From assembly GCA_947165045.1 (NCBI GenBank), contig CAMUYW010000008.1, positions 1-64,000 on the forward strand: a stretch of DNA of 64,000 bases, written 5' to 3'. A program made the position numbers and the translations under genes. The notes beneath the pieces were generated by a model that had not been told where the DNA came from, ran no database searches, and saw only the letters and a program-made list of their open reading frames with translations. Shown piece after piece: positions 1-8,612 of the stretch. The stretch's first letter is position 1. The number at the start of each line of letters is the position of its first letter. The stretch comes from an uncultured Fibrobacter sp. GTDB lineage: Bacteria > Fibrobacterota > Fibrobacteria > Fibrobacterales > Fibrobacteraceae.

Positions 1-2
1 GC

Positions 3-182
3 CGTGCGTATTTGCGCCATCTGTTCAAGGAAAAAGAACCGCTTGGCTGGACGCTTGCTGCGATTCATAATTTGCATTTCTACATCCACTTGATGAAGTC
101 CGTGAAAGCTCATATCGCAGATGATACTTTTGAAGAATGGGCTGATGAACAGATTCGCGTGTTGCAGGGAAATGCGGAATAA
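3..182 (+). CDS. tgt: tRNA-guanine transglycosylase, C-terminal fragment (truncated by window edge)
   Basis: Frame from base 3 reads RAYLRHLFKEKEPLGWTLAAIHNLHFYIHLMKSVKAHIADDTFEEWADEQIRVLQGNAE*; the RAYLRHLF...HNLHFY.LMK pattern is typical of the Tgt C-terminus. Confidence 0.85.
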   Translation, partial: RAYLRHLFKEKEPLGWTLAAIHNLHFYIHLMKSVKAHIADDTFEEWADEQIRVLQGNAE

Positions 183-268
183 AAGGGCGAAAAAGCACAA
201 ATCTTTAAACAGTTTTGTGCTTTGAACAATGAAATGTGATGAATTAGGCAGGGCTTGCAGTTATTTGC

Positions 269-1072
269 CTACAAGGCCTTGATTTCTTCGATAGTAAATC
301 CGGTTTGCTTAGAGATGATGTCTAAAGAAACACCATCATCGCGAAAACCCTTTGCCATAGCTTTTTTCTCTTCCAAAGCCTTGGCCTCGGCTTCCTTTCT
401 TCCTTCTTCCTTGCTTTCGTGAAGATCAAATTCGTAAGTCATATACTTATTCCTTATGAAAGTATCGGTCTTGTAAAAGGACACCTGGTTGTTGATGGTT
501 TCAGTTTCGCGAGAGTCCACATTGTTTGTCGCAAAGTACTTCATGTATGCCTTGACGACAGGATCTGTGAATTCCTCGTATTTTCTAAATATATAATAAT
601 TCTTGAAGGTGAGGTCATTCAATGTAATGTTGAAATCCTCCTTTGCCCTGTTCTCAAAATGGTAAACAGGGAATCCTCCGCCAAAAATGTCTACGGGGCA
701 TAGAAAGATAATATATTGTTCTCTGAGACTTGTGTAAAAATCTCCTTTGGAGAGGGCTACGCCGTCACCGATACTTTGGTAATACCGAGCCCTTTGCGGG
801 AGTTCTTTGGTATCGACCATTTGCATCTCTAAATCAAAAGAACGGATGGTTTCTCCGTCTTCGTTTGTTTCTTTAGCAAATACATCATAACGGACTCCTT
901 TATGTTCTGCATCGTAACTTAGAACTGCCTCCGGTATTGGTGTCTCAAGATGGTCAATTTTGATGCCTAGTAAATGCTCGATGAAGGGCTGCGCGATATG
1001 TTTGTTACTAAACACAAGGCCGAACATGATTGGGTCTGTGATGTCAAGTTCGTCAAAAGATTTTATGCTCAT
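269..1072 (-). CDS. Rpn family / PD-(D/E)XK nuclease family transposase-like protein
   Basis: FDELDITDPIMFGLVFSNKHIAQPFIEHLLG...RYDVFAKE...SFDLEMQM...RARYYQS is the PDDEXK transposase-like family signature; ATG at 1072 with upstream GGAG. Confidence 0.85.
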   Translation of the reverse strand: MSIKSFDELDITDPIMFGLVFSNKHIAQPFIEHLLGIKIDHLETPIPEAVLSYDAEHKGVRYDVFAKETNEDGETIRSFDLEMQMVDTKELPQRARYYQSIGDGVALSKGDFYTSLREQYIIFLCPVDIFGGGFPVYHFENRAKEDFNITLNDLTFKNYYIFRKYEEFTDPVVKAYMKYFATNNVDSRETETINNQVSFYKTDTFIRNKYMTYEFDLHESKEEGRKEAEAKALEEKKAMAKGFRDDGVSLDIISKQTGFTIEEIKAL

Positions 1073-1140
1073 AAATTCTCCTTTAATTGTTTCTGGAGTT
1101 GTAATATATACGTGCAAATTTGGGAAAAGCCCTTGCTTGC

Positions 1141-1165
1141 AAATTTTGCAAACAACCGTTATCAA
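1141..1165 (-). promoter_or_regulatory. 25-bp element TTGATAACGGTTGTTTGCAAAATTT upstream of the Rpn-like gene; identical copy at 19108-19132
   Basis: Exact 25-bp match to 19108-19132 in the same orientation relative to the downstream gene, ~68 bp before the start codon in both cases. Confidence 0.6.
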
Positions 1166-1296
1166 TATGCTTCATTTTGCAAACTGTTGATAGCAAAGAA
1201 ATTTGTAACAATGTATTGAATGAGTGCTCTTATTGTGGTGAGCGTGCTGAATTGCACCCACTTGACGTACACTCATGAAGTAGGAATATAGAGAGT

Positions 1297-1593
1297 ATGA
1301 GTAAGCATATTGAAACACCGACTATCGGAGAAATTCTTAACGAAGAATTCTTTACTCCCATGGGCCTGTCTGCTTATAAGGTTGCTCAGGCAATCAATGT
1401 TCCTGTTTCAAGGATTCAGGATATCCTTCATGACCGTAGGCGAATTACGGTTGATACATCCTTAAGACTTGCCAAGCTCTTTGGCGTGTCCGATAACTAT
1501 TTTATTTCTTTGCACGATGATATTGATATCCGTAACCTTAAAGTGGATTTGGCTGAAGAACTGGATAAAATCAAGACTTTTGTAGTGGTGTAA
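1297..1593 (+). CDS. higA: HigA/VapI-family HTH (XRE) addiction-module antidote
   Basis: TPTIGEILNEEFFTPMGLSAYKVAQAINVPVSRIQDILHDRRRITVDTSLRLAKLFGVSDNYFISLHDDIDIR matches the HigA family pattern. Confidence 0.85.
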   Translation: MSKHIETPTIGEILNEEFFTPMGLSAYKVAQAINVPVSRIQDILHDRRRITVDTSLRLAKLFGVSDNYFISLHDDIDIRNLKVDLAEELDKIKTFVVV

Positions 1594-1643
1594 TTTAGAA
1601 TATTCCCTAGTTCTTCGGATTGAAATTTTAGATATGTATGCGA

Positions 1644-2837
1644 TTAGTCTAGAAACTCAAATTCAATATTCTTTTGTTTTTTGAATTCCTCGATGACTTC
1701 ATTCCATGACTCATGCAATGTTTTGGGGTTGTAAAGAACTATGCATGTAGTTTTGGGAAAAGCTTTAGCAAATTCCAAAACGCTTTCATTTAGAGGAAAA
1801 ACTACTTCTTCTATATTAGGAAAAGTATGTAGTAAACATTTAAACTGTTTGATTATGAACTCTGGATTCCACAAAAAAATGTTGTTATATCGTATTCTGA
1901 ATAGAATGCTTATTTGTTCGTCATCAAAAAAGCGGAACCAATCGAAAAGAATTTCTGTTTTTGTTGATTTCGTTAAACAGAAATTTTTATCTTCAATTTG
2001 TTTTTCAAAATTGGCAAACCATTTTAACTTGTTGTCTATTTCATTGCATTGAATGAAGTTTTTTTCATTAAGAAAGTATTTACAAAAGGGATCGTTTATA
2101 GCATTTTGCATTCCATATGCAAAAGAGCCCATAGTGTGTTTTGTAAAATGCTCAAAGCCTGGTAGAATATTTAAATAAATAGGCTTTTTGCATAAGAAGC
2201 TTGTTCCGCTTAATGAGTATTCGTCTCCATGCATTCTTTCGCTAACAAAAGATACTTCTTCTATTTGAGTGTAGTCAAATAAGAAAAAATCCTTTTTTTT
2301 ATGATGTTCTTGCTTTATTCCGACAACCATATAAATTTTCTGCCCCTTTAATTTTAGGCAATCTCTTTTTCTTGAGACGATGTCGGCATAATCAATTTCT
2401 AGATTGTTTAAATAAGCGTATTCTCCTGGTATGTATTTTCGTTCATTAAGATTATGGTATTGAACATAGCAACATTTTTCAGAAGAATTTTCTTTACGAG
2501 GCCACATTCTGTCTGGACTTGGTGGACACATCATTCGATTGTATTCTGGTTGTATTTCTTCTATTTTGGCGTACTCATTTTCAGTTAGGCTTTCTCTGTC
2601 GCATTCCAAAAGAATTTCAAATTTGAAATTCCCATAGGTTCCAGGTTGTGAAATCTGTTGGCTCAGACCGTATTTACAGAATGCTCTGCGGAGCGGATTT
2701 TCCTCATCAATATTTTTGATTTTATCAAGTGATTGTGTATGCTGCTTCCAACGGTTGGATATGTTGATTGATTGGCCGATGTAGCTTTTGCCATTAACCA
2801 AGTTTGTGATTTTATAAATTCCGCAGATTGATTTCAT
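1644..2837 (-). CDS. GIY-YIG nuclease domain protein with uncharacterised C-terminal region
   Basis: N-terminus GIYKITNLVNGKSYIGQSINISNRWKQH... is a GIY-YIG motif; remainder (~280 aa) not recognised. Confidence 0.8.
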   Translation of the reverse strand: MKSICGIYKITNLVNGKSYIGQSINISNRWKQHTQSLDKIKNIDEENPLRRAFCKYGLSQQISQPGTYGNFKFEILLECDRESLTENEYAKIEEIQPEYNRMMCPPSPDRMWPRKENSSEKCCYVQYHNLNERKYIPGEYAYLNNLEIDYADIVSRKRDCLKLKGQKIYMVVGIKQEHHKKKDFFLFDYTQIEEVSFVSERMHGDEYSLSGTSFLCKKPIYLNILPGFEHFTKHTMGSFAYGMQNAINDPFCKYFLNEKNFIQCNEIDNKLKWFANFEKQIEDKNFCLTKSTKTEILFDWFRFFDDEQISILFRIRYNNIFLWNPEFIIKQFKCLLHTFPNIEEVVFPLNESVLEFAKAFPKTTCIVLYNPKTLHESWNEVIEEFKKQKNIEFEFLD

Positions 2838-2888
2838 AGATCTTAAATTACATTTTTATTTAGGAAATAAGGGAATCTTTTGCTATTT

Positions 2889-3020
2889 GCGTTAGGGATA
2901 GTGACCCCTTGGGGCGGAGACTTGCTTGCAAGGCTCCGTTGCAAGAGTGGCGCGGGTGCACTGGTTGTGCGCACGGGACGCCTTGCGATATAGCCCGACC
3001 CGTGCATGCACGGGGAACGC
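2889..3020. repeat. GC-rich multi-hairpin intergenic element (possible structured RNA or cloverleaf-like repeat)
   Basis: Closing GCGTT(2889-2893)/AACGC(3016-3020); hairpins CCCC-TT-GGGG, GGAGaCTTGC-TT-GCAAGgCTCC (2916-2937), GCAC-TGGTT-GTGC and CCCGTGCATGCACGGG (2999-3014); no convincing ORF. Confidence 0.5.
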
Positions 3021-3144
3021 CCAAAGCGGAAAAGAGAATATTTAAAAAGGTTAATCGTTTTTCCCACCTTATAACAATAATTTCAACTTAAAAACACAAG
3101 TTCGGTTTTCTGATGGTGTGTCGGAATTTTCTACCTTTGGGCGC

Positions 3145-4317
3145 ATGATCAGTATTACTAAGCTTTTGATGGATACCCCGAATTTTGGGGATTCTCTTCG
3201 TTATGAACCTCATGCTCACGCGGCGAAGAATGGCGTTGGTGCGGGGCGCGGTCCTGTGGTTGTGTGGAATTGCACGAAGACTTGTAATTTGAAGTGCGTT
3301 CACTGTTATGCACGTTCCGAGGCGATTAAGTATCAGAACGAACTTTCGCACGAAGAGGGAATCAAGCTTATTGATCAGCTGGCGGAATTTAATGTGCCGG
3401 TACTGTTGTTCAGCGGTGGCGAACCGCTTTTGCGTCCAGATTTTTTTGAGCTTGCGAATTATGCGGCTAGCAAGGGCATCCGTCCGACGATTTCGACGAA
3501 CGGCACTTGCATTACGCCGGATGTGGCGCAGAAGCTCAAGGCGATGGGTGTGGGTTATGTGGGCATCAGTCTTGATGGTTGCGAAGAGACTCACGACAAG
3601 TTCCGCGGTAAGCCGGGTGCTTACCAGCTCGCGTTGCGCGGTATCCGCAATTGTGTGGCGACGGGCCAGAAGGTTGGCTTGCGCTTCACGATTACGCGTT
3701 ACAACGTGCAGGACTTGAATGCGATTTTTGATTTGCTTGAAGCGGAAAATATTGACCGCGTGTGCTTCTATCACTTGGTGTATAGCGGTCGTGGTTCTGC
3801 GATGGTCGCGAACGACTTGAATCACGAAGAAAGCCGCAAGGCGATGGACCTCATCATTGACCGCACTTTGGATTTTAAGAAGCGCGGTGTGAACAAGGAA
3901 ATTTTGACGGTTGACAACCACGCTGATGCTGTTTATCTGTACCAGCGCATGAAGCGTGAAGATCCGGCTCTTGCCGAGCATGTGCTTGAACTGATCCAAC
4001 GCAATGGTGGTAACCGCAGTGGTATGGCGTTTGGCAATATCGATAGTGTTGGCAACGTGCATCCGGACCAGTTTACGCAATATATTACGCTGGGGAATGT
4101 TCGCGAACGTAGCTTTGGCGATATTTGGACGGACTTGTCGAACCCGATTATGGCGGGGCTCAAGGACCGCAAGCCGCTTTTGAAGGGACGTTGTCCGAAG
4201 TGTGCGTTCTTGAATTTGTGCAATGGCAATTTCCGCACGCGCGCCGAGGCGGTGACGGGCGACTTCTGGGCCGAAGATCCGGCTTGCTATTTGACGGATG
4301 AAGAAATTGGGTTGTAG
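3145..4317 (+). CDS. ahbC: Radical SAM/SPASM protein, AhbC-like 12,18-didecarboxysiroheme deacetylase (NirJ family)
   Basis: CTKTCNLKCVHCYA radical SAM motif, FSGGEPLLRPDF, C-terminal CPKCAFLNLCNGNFRTRAE; adjacent to ahbA/B-like gene and hem genes. In-frame ATG at 3118 is an alternative start. Confidence 0.85.
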   Translation: MISITKLLMDTPNFGDSLRYEPHAHAAKNGVGAGRGPVVVWNCTKTCNLKCVHCYARSEAIKYQNELSHEEGIKLIDQLAEFNVPVLLFSGGEPLLRPDFFELANYAASKGIRPTISTNGTCITPDVAQKLKAMGVGYVGISLDGCEETHDKFRGKPGAYQLALRGIRNCVATGQKVGLRFTITRYNVQDLNAIFDLLEAENIDRVCFYHLVYSGRGSAMVANDLNHEESRKAMDLIIDRTLDFKKRGVNKEILTVDNHADAVYLYQRMKREDPALAEHVLELIQRNGGNRSGMAFGNIDSVGNVHPDQFTQYITLGNVRERSFGDIWTDLSNPIMAGLKDRKPLLKGRCPKCAFLNLCNGNFRTRAEAVTGDFWAEDPACYLTDEEIGL

Positions 4318-4324
4318 TTAAAAC

Positions 4325-5446
4325 ATGACCCTGTTTGAACAGCAAATTCTCGATTTGATTCAGGATGCGTTCCCGCTGGTGGAACGTCCGTATAAAGTGC
4401 TTGCGGAAATGCTGAATGAGTTGGCGGCAAATGGTGATGGCTCGAATAACGCTGTCGAAAAGTGCGCAAGTTCTGTTTCGGAACAAGACGTTTTTGAGAT
4501 TGTTGAACATTTGCGTTCGTCGGGCGTGATTCGCCGTATCGGTGGTGTTTACGATTCCAAAAAGCTTGGCTTTATTTCGAGGCTTTGCGCGGGTAAGGTT
4601 CCTGCGTCTTTGCTCGATTTCTCGGCGGAACCGCATGAGCAAACAGCGATGGAAAAGTTTGCTGCTGCTGTGAATGAAATCCCTGCGATTACGCATAATT
4701 ACATCCGTAGTCACGAATACAATGTGTGGTTTACGGTTATAGCCGAGAATGAAGCTGCAATTCAGGCGATTGTCGATAAACTTTGTGCAATAACGGATTT
4801 GCGCGATGTGCATGTGATGTCTGCAACGCGGAAGTTTAAAATCAATACGGTGATGAAGGGCGGGGCTCGCGACAACAGCGAAGGTCGAAAGATGCGCCCA
4901 ACGCAGATGGGCATGGCTGATGCTGCCGAACGTCATTCTGACAACCGTAGGTTGGAAGAATCCAGTGAATTCCGAAAATCAGTTGATGCTCTCTCTGTAT
5001 CCGACAGAATCCGCATCCACACGGCTTGCGAAGACATTCCGCATTCGCTTGCGCCGTTTGCGGATTGGGGCGTTTCGTGCGACGAACTCCGCGAAGACCT
5101 TGCTTCAAAAAGGATGCGCCGTTTTGGGGCGATTCTCCGCCATCAGAACGCTGGCTTTGCGTTTAATGCAATGGTCTGCTTCGGTGTTCCTCCCGAGAAT
5201 GTTGTGGCGGCAGGTTCACTTCTCTCTTTGAATCCGCATATTTCTCATTGCTATGAACGACCGTCTTTTGAAGGCTTTCCGTACAATGTATATGCGATGA
5301 TGCATGCCAATTCTGCTGAGCAACTTGACCAATTCATTGCGGACTGCGTGAAATCCTTGAGCGCTCTTCAATCAACTCCTGTCAATTACGTTGTACTCCG
5401 TTCTGTACAAGAACTCAAGAAGACGAGCTTCAAATTCTTTGCTTGA
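4325..5446 (+). CDS. ahbAB: Fused siroheme decarboxylase AhbA-AhbB (two NirD/AhbA/B-like domains in one chain)
   Basis: Two domains: IRRIGGVYDSKKLGFISRL...THNYIRSHEYNVWFTVIA and MRRFGAILRHQNAGFAFNAMVCFGVPPENV...HCYERPSFEGFPYNVYAMMHA, both AhbA/B-type signatures. Confidence 0.8.
   Translation: MTLFEQQILDLIQDAFPLVERPYKVLAEMLNELAANGDGSNNAVEKCASSVSEQDVFEIVEHLRSSGVIRRIGGVYDSKKLGFISRLCAGKVPASLLDFSAEPHEQTAMEKFAAAVNEIPAITHNYIRSHEYNVWFTVIAENEAAIQAIVDKLCAITDLRDVHVMSATRKFKINTVMKGGARDNSEGRKMRPTQMGMADAAERHSDNRRLEESSEFRKSVDALSVSDRIRIHTACEDIPHSLAPFADWGVSCDELREDLASKRMRRFGAILRHQNAGFAFNAMVCFGVPPENVVAAGSLLSLNPHISHCYERPSFEGFPYNVYAMMHANSAEQLDQFIADCVKSLSALQSTPVNYVVLRSVQELKKTSFKFFA
4931..4963 (+). repeat. GTCATTC...GAATCC palindromic repeat copy inside ahbAB
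   Basis: cgtcattctgacaaccgtaggttggaagaatcc, encodes RHSDNRRLEES in frame. Confidence 0.6.
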
Positions 5447-5449
5447 TTT

Positions 5450-6094
5450 TTAGAATCTATAGCCTAAACCCGCATATACGATTCCTCGTTGGCCGAACGA
5501 AAGTAAACCAAGAGTAAGCGGGAACGTTTTCCCAATTTCTAGCCCCAAAAAGGTGAGGTGGAACATGGGAATCGCGCCATTATCCATGATGGATATGCCC
5601 GCATCCAATTCGACAAATGGATTTACAAAGCCACCGTAATTAAGATTCAACTTAATCTTAGGCATAATTGTATATACGGACCAATCCTCAATGGCGTGAG
5701 CATAGTTAAAGACAAATCCTGATTCAAAAACTTCGTTAAACTTGTAGCCGTAATCGAGAGAAAAAGCGCCTGGTATGGAATTGGATAGATCTCCATTTCC
5801 TAAAGTAAAAATACCTACGGCTGCAGATGCTCCTGCTGCAGCAAAATCCGTAATTGCGATAATTCCGTATGTAACTGAAATGCTGTGTTGCTTGGATGTG
5901 TTTTTCTTTTCGCTTATTTTGGCCACATTCACATCTGTTTTGGCTGTTTTTATTTCGCTAGTTTTGTTTGTTGAATCCGCTTGGATACCTTCGCCTGCCT
6001 GCGCATTTTCGGCATACGAATCCATGTCCCATGCGTTTGCGTGTGCCGCAAAAAATAACGAAATAACAGCGCTGAAGAAAAATCTTTTTATCAT
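5450..6094 (-). CDS. Secreted/outer-membrane beta-barrel-like hypothetical protein
   Basis: Signal peptide MIKRFFFSAVISLFFAAHANAW; alternating aromatic/hydrophobic strands and terminal F (GLGYRF). Confidence 0.6.
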   Translation of the reverse strand: MIKRFFFSAVISLFFAAHANAWDMDSYAENAQAGEGIQADSTNKTSEIKTAKTDVNVAKISEKKNTSKQHSISVTYGIIAITDFAAAGASAAVGIFTLGNGDLSNSIPGAFSLDYGYKFNEVFESGFVFNYAHAIEDWSVYTIMPKIKLNLNYGGFVNPFVELDAGISIMDNGAIPMFHLTFLGLEIGKTFPLTLGLLSFGQRGIVYAGLGYRF

Positions 6095-6249
6095 GCTCTT
6101 GAAACCCTAGCTAAGTTAATTGGTGCCTATAATTTATATATAATATTTTTTTGAAAGAAAAAGCATTTTTTCAATTAAGAAAGCGCTTGTGTCGAGGTGA
6201 AATCCCCTATATTGCGTGTGGTGGAGTGTAATTTTTCTATCTTTACACC

Positions 6250-7518
6250 ATGCGCAAGATTTACATGGCAGGAATGAGCCACAAGGTGGCTGAAATCGCA
6301 ATCCGCGAAAAGTTTTACATCCCGATGGACGTCAAGACCGAGGCGTTGAGTCAATCTCCGTTTGACGAACTTTTGATTCTTGCCACTTGTAACCGTACCG
6401 AGATTTATGTCGCGAGTGACCGCGATTTGGATACTGCCGAATTGGTTCGCTATGTTTGCGGCCTTGCTCACCAGAGTTATGATGATTTTGCAAAGTTCTT
6501 CTACACGAAGGCGGGCGAGGACGTGGTTCATCACGTGATGAACGTGTGTGCTGGGCTTGATTCCGTGGCGATGGGCGAAGATCAGATTTTGCACCAAATT
6601 GATCGTGCTTACGAAACGGCGCACCAGCTCAAGGCGACGGGCAATAGCTTGAATAAACTTTTTCAGAGCGCCATCCATACGACAAAGCGCATCAAGACTG
6701 AAACGAATTTGAGCAAACTCAGTTGCAACATCCCTTTTTTGGCGATGAAACAGGTGCAAAAGACTTTTGATGATTTGGAAAACCGCACGGTTTATATTGT
6801 CGGTCTTGGCGAGATGGGTTCGCTCATGCTCAAGTACGTACAAGAGAATACGACAAAGATTTTTGCGAGCAGCAAGACTTTTGCCAATGCAGAAAAGTTT
6901 GGTGATGTGTTGACTCCGGTCCGCTTTGAAGACCGCTACAGCGTTGTGGGCAAGAGCGATGTGCTGATTCTTTGCAGCGCAAGCCAGGAACCGATTATTA
7001 CGAAGGACGAATTCGAAAAGGCAATTCAGGTCGCGGACGCTTCGTGTCATTCTGAACTGCGCGAAGGATCCTGTTACACTCGTCATTTAGTGGTAGACCT
7101 TGCAAACCCGCGCAATGCGGAATCTTCGATTGGCGATTTGCCTGGCGTGCAATATGTTTGCGTCGATGACTTGGAACAAATTGTGTCTGAAAATCGTCGC
7201 TTGCGCATGATTGAACTCGAAGCTGCGCAAATGATTTTGCAAGAAGGCATCGAAGAATTTATGCAGTGGTATCGCATGGATGATATCGCGAAAGACATTC
7301 GTGTTTTTGCAGAAAAAATGGTTGTGACTGCGAATGAAGAATCTGAAAAATTGTTGCGTTCGCTGCCTGATGTGTCTGATGCCGATAAAAAGCGGATCCA
7401 AATGATGTACGAGCGTTTTGCGAAGAAAATGGCTAATGATTACTTATATAAAGTAAAAGACTCGAATTCGGCGGATGATACGAAAATTTATTTGAAGTGC
7501 CTTCGTGAATGTAATTAA
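6250..7518 (+). CDS. hemA: Glutamyl-tRNA reductase
   Basis: ATCNRTEIY, GEDQILHQ, VYIVGLGEMGSLMLKY motifs characteristic of HemA. Confidence 0.95.
   Translation: MRKIYMAGMSHKVAEIAIREKFYIPMDVKTEALSQSPFDELLILATCNRTEIYVASDRDLDTAELVRYVCGLAHQSYDDFAKFFYTKAGEDVVHHVMNVCAGLDSVAMGEDQILHQIDRAYETAHQLKATGNSLNKLFQSAIHTTKRIKTETNLSKLSCNIPFLAMKQVQKTFDDLENRTVYIVGLGEMGSLMLKYVQENTTKIFASSKTFANAEKFGDVLTPVRFEDRYSVVGKSDVLILCSASQEPIITKDEFEKAIQVADASCHSELREGSCYTRHLVVDLANPRNAESSIGDLPGVQYVCVDDLEQIVSENRRLRMIELEAAQMILQEGIEEFMQWYRMDDIAKDIRVFAEKMVVTANEESEKLLRSLPDVSDADKKRIQMMYERFAKKMANDYLYKVKDSNSADDTKIYLKCLRECN
7046..7071 (+). repeat. GTCATTC...GGATCC palindromic repeat copy inside hemA
   Basis: gtcattctgaactgcgcgaaggatcc, encodes CHSELREGS in frame between ADAS and the VVDLANPRN strand. 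Confidence 0.7.
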
Positions 7519-7524
7519 GGGTGG

Positions 7525-8517
7525 ATGATGAAACTTCGTGTAGCGACTCGAAAAAGTGCTTTGGCTTTGGCCCAGACGACGATGGCCGTGGATGCTATTG
7601 TCGCTGCTAATTCTGTTATTGGGAATGCCGCCGATTCTAATAATGCCCGCGATTCTCTGACTTATGAACTTGTTTCAATGACTACCGAAGGCGACCGCCG
7701 TTTGGACAAGTCGCTGGCGAGTTTTGGCGGCAAGGGCGTTTTCATCAAGGAACTCGAAATTGCGTTGCTCGAAGGTCGTGCTGATATTGCGATTCACAGC
7801 CTTAAGGACATGCCTGCCGAAGTTCTGCCGCAGTTCAAGCTTGCCGCAGTCTTGAAGCGCGAAGATCCTCGTGATGCTTTCCTTTCGCGCAGTGGTGCTG
7901 CAGGTGTTCGCTTTATGGACTTACCGGCTGGCGCTCGCGTGGGCACGGGTAGCATTCGCCGTATCGTTCAACTGAAAGCGCTTCGTCCGGATATTGAATA
8001 TGTTCCGATTCGCGGAAACATCCAGACGCGCATCAGTAAACTTGCGGAACTCGATGGAGTTGTGCTTGCTGCCGCAGGTCTCAAACGCATGGGCTTGGCA
8101 GATCAAGTAACAGAATACTTTAGCACTGAACAGGTGCTCCCCGCTAGCGGCCAAGGCATTTTGGCGATTGAAACTTTGTCGGATAAGGTCGCTGAGCCGA
8201 GCCGAAGCGAACTCGCGCAAATTCTCGCGCAAGCCAATCACGTTGAAACGTTCTGCGTAGCTTCCGCTGAAATGGCGTATTTGAAGGCGCTCAATGCAGG
8301 CTGCCAATTCCCGGTAGCAAGCTTCGCGGAATTTGTTGGCGAGGATGGTGCAATTGCCCAAACATTGAAAATCCGTGGTATTTACTGGGATGAAAAATTT
8401 AGTCGTTTGCTCCGCGCGGAATGTGTTGGTGCAATTGATTTAAACGCGCCGGATTGCGTACAGCAATCGAAAAACTTGGGCGTAGCGTTGGCCCAAGAAA
8501 TCCTGAAGCAACTATAA
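7525..8517 (+). CDS. hemC: Hydroxymethylbilane synthase (porphobilinogen deaminase)
   Basis: LRVATRKSALALAQT, FIKELEIALLEGRADIAIHSLKDMP, GTGSIRRIVQLKALRPDIEYVPIRGNIQTRISKL. Confidence 0.95.
   Translation: MMKLRVATRKSALALAQTTMAVDAIVAANSVIGNAADSNNARDSLTYELVSMTTEGDRRLDKSLASFGGKGVFIKELEIALLEGRADIAIHSLKDMPAEVLPQFKLAAVLKREDPRDAFLSRSGAAGVRFMDLPAGARVGTGSIRRIVQLKALRPDIEYVPIRGNIQTRISKLAELDGVVLAAAGLKRMGLADQVTEYFSTEQVLPASGQGILAIETLSDKVAEPSRSELAQILAQANHVETFCVASAEMAYLKALNAGCQFPVASFAEFVGEDGAIAQTLKIRGIYWDEKFSRLLRAECVGAIDLNAPDCVQQSKNLGVALAQEILKQL
8187..8213 (+). repeat. Second-type palindromic repeat GGTCGCTGAGCCgagCCGAAGCGAACT inside hemC
   Basis: TCGCT...AGCGA arms with GAGCC core; encodes KVAEPSRSE, a related peptide (KVAEPVE) occurs in the hemD domain at ~10201. 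Confidence 0.45.
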
Positions 8518-8523
8518 AAAATA

Positions 8524-8551
8524 GCCCGCGCATTTTGAATGTGCGGGTTTC
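8524..8551 (+). terminator. Intrinsic terminator after hemC
   Basis: CCCGCGCATTTTGAATGTGCGGGTTT hairpin directly after the hemC stop. Confidence 0.6.
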
Positions 8552-8573
8552 ATTTAGTGTAGTTAAGCCTTTT

Positions 8574-8602
8574 CGTCATTGCGAGTCGCGGAGCGACGTG
8601 GC
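8574..8602 (+). repeat. Intergenic palindromic repeat CGTCATTGCGAGtcgcGGAGCGACGTGGCT
   Basis: Related CGTCATTGCGAG...GAGCGACGTGGC sequence between hemC and the deaminase gene. Confidence 0.5.
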
Positions 8603-8612
8603 TATCTATACG

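Noticed and set aside
269-1072. Treating the Rpn/PD-(D/E)XK genes as evidence of an active insertion sequence
   Set aside because: No terminal inverted repeats or target-site duplications could be identified; only the shared upstream 25-mer was found.
2843-3091. Overlapping small ORFs across the GC-rich hairpin island
   Set aside because: Both strands open by chance; composition driven by palindromes; no start signals or domains.
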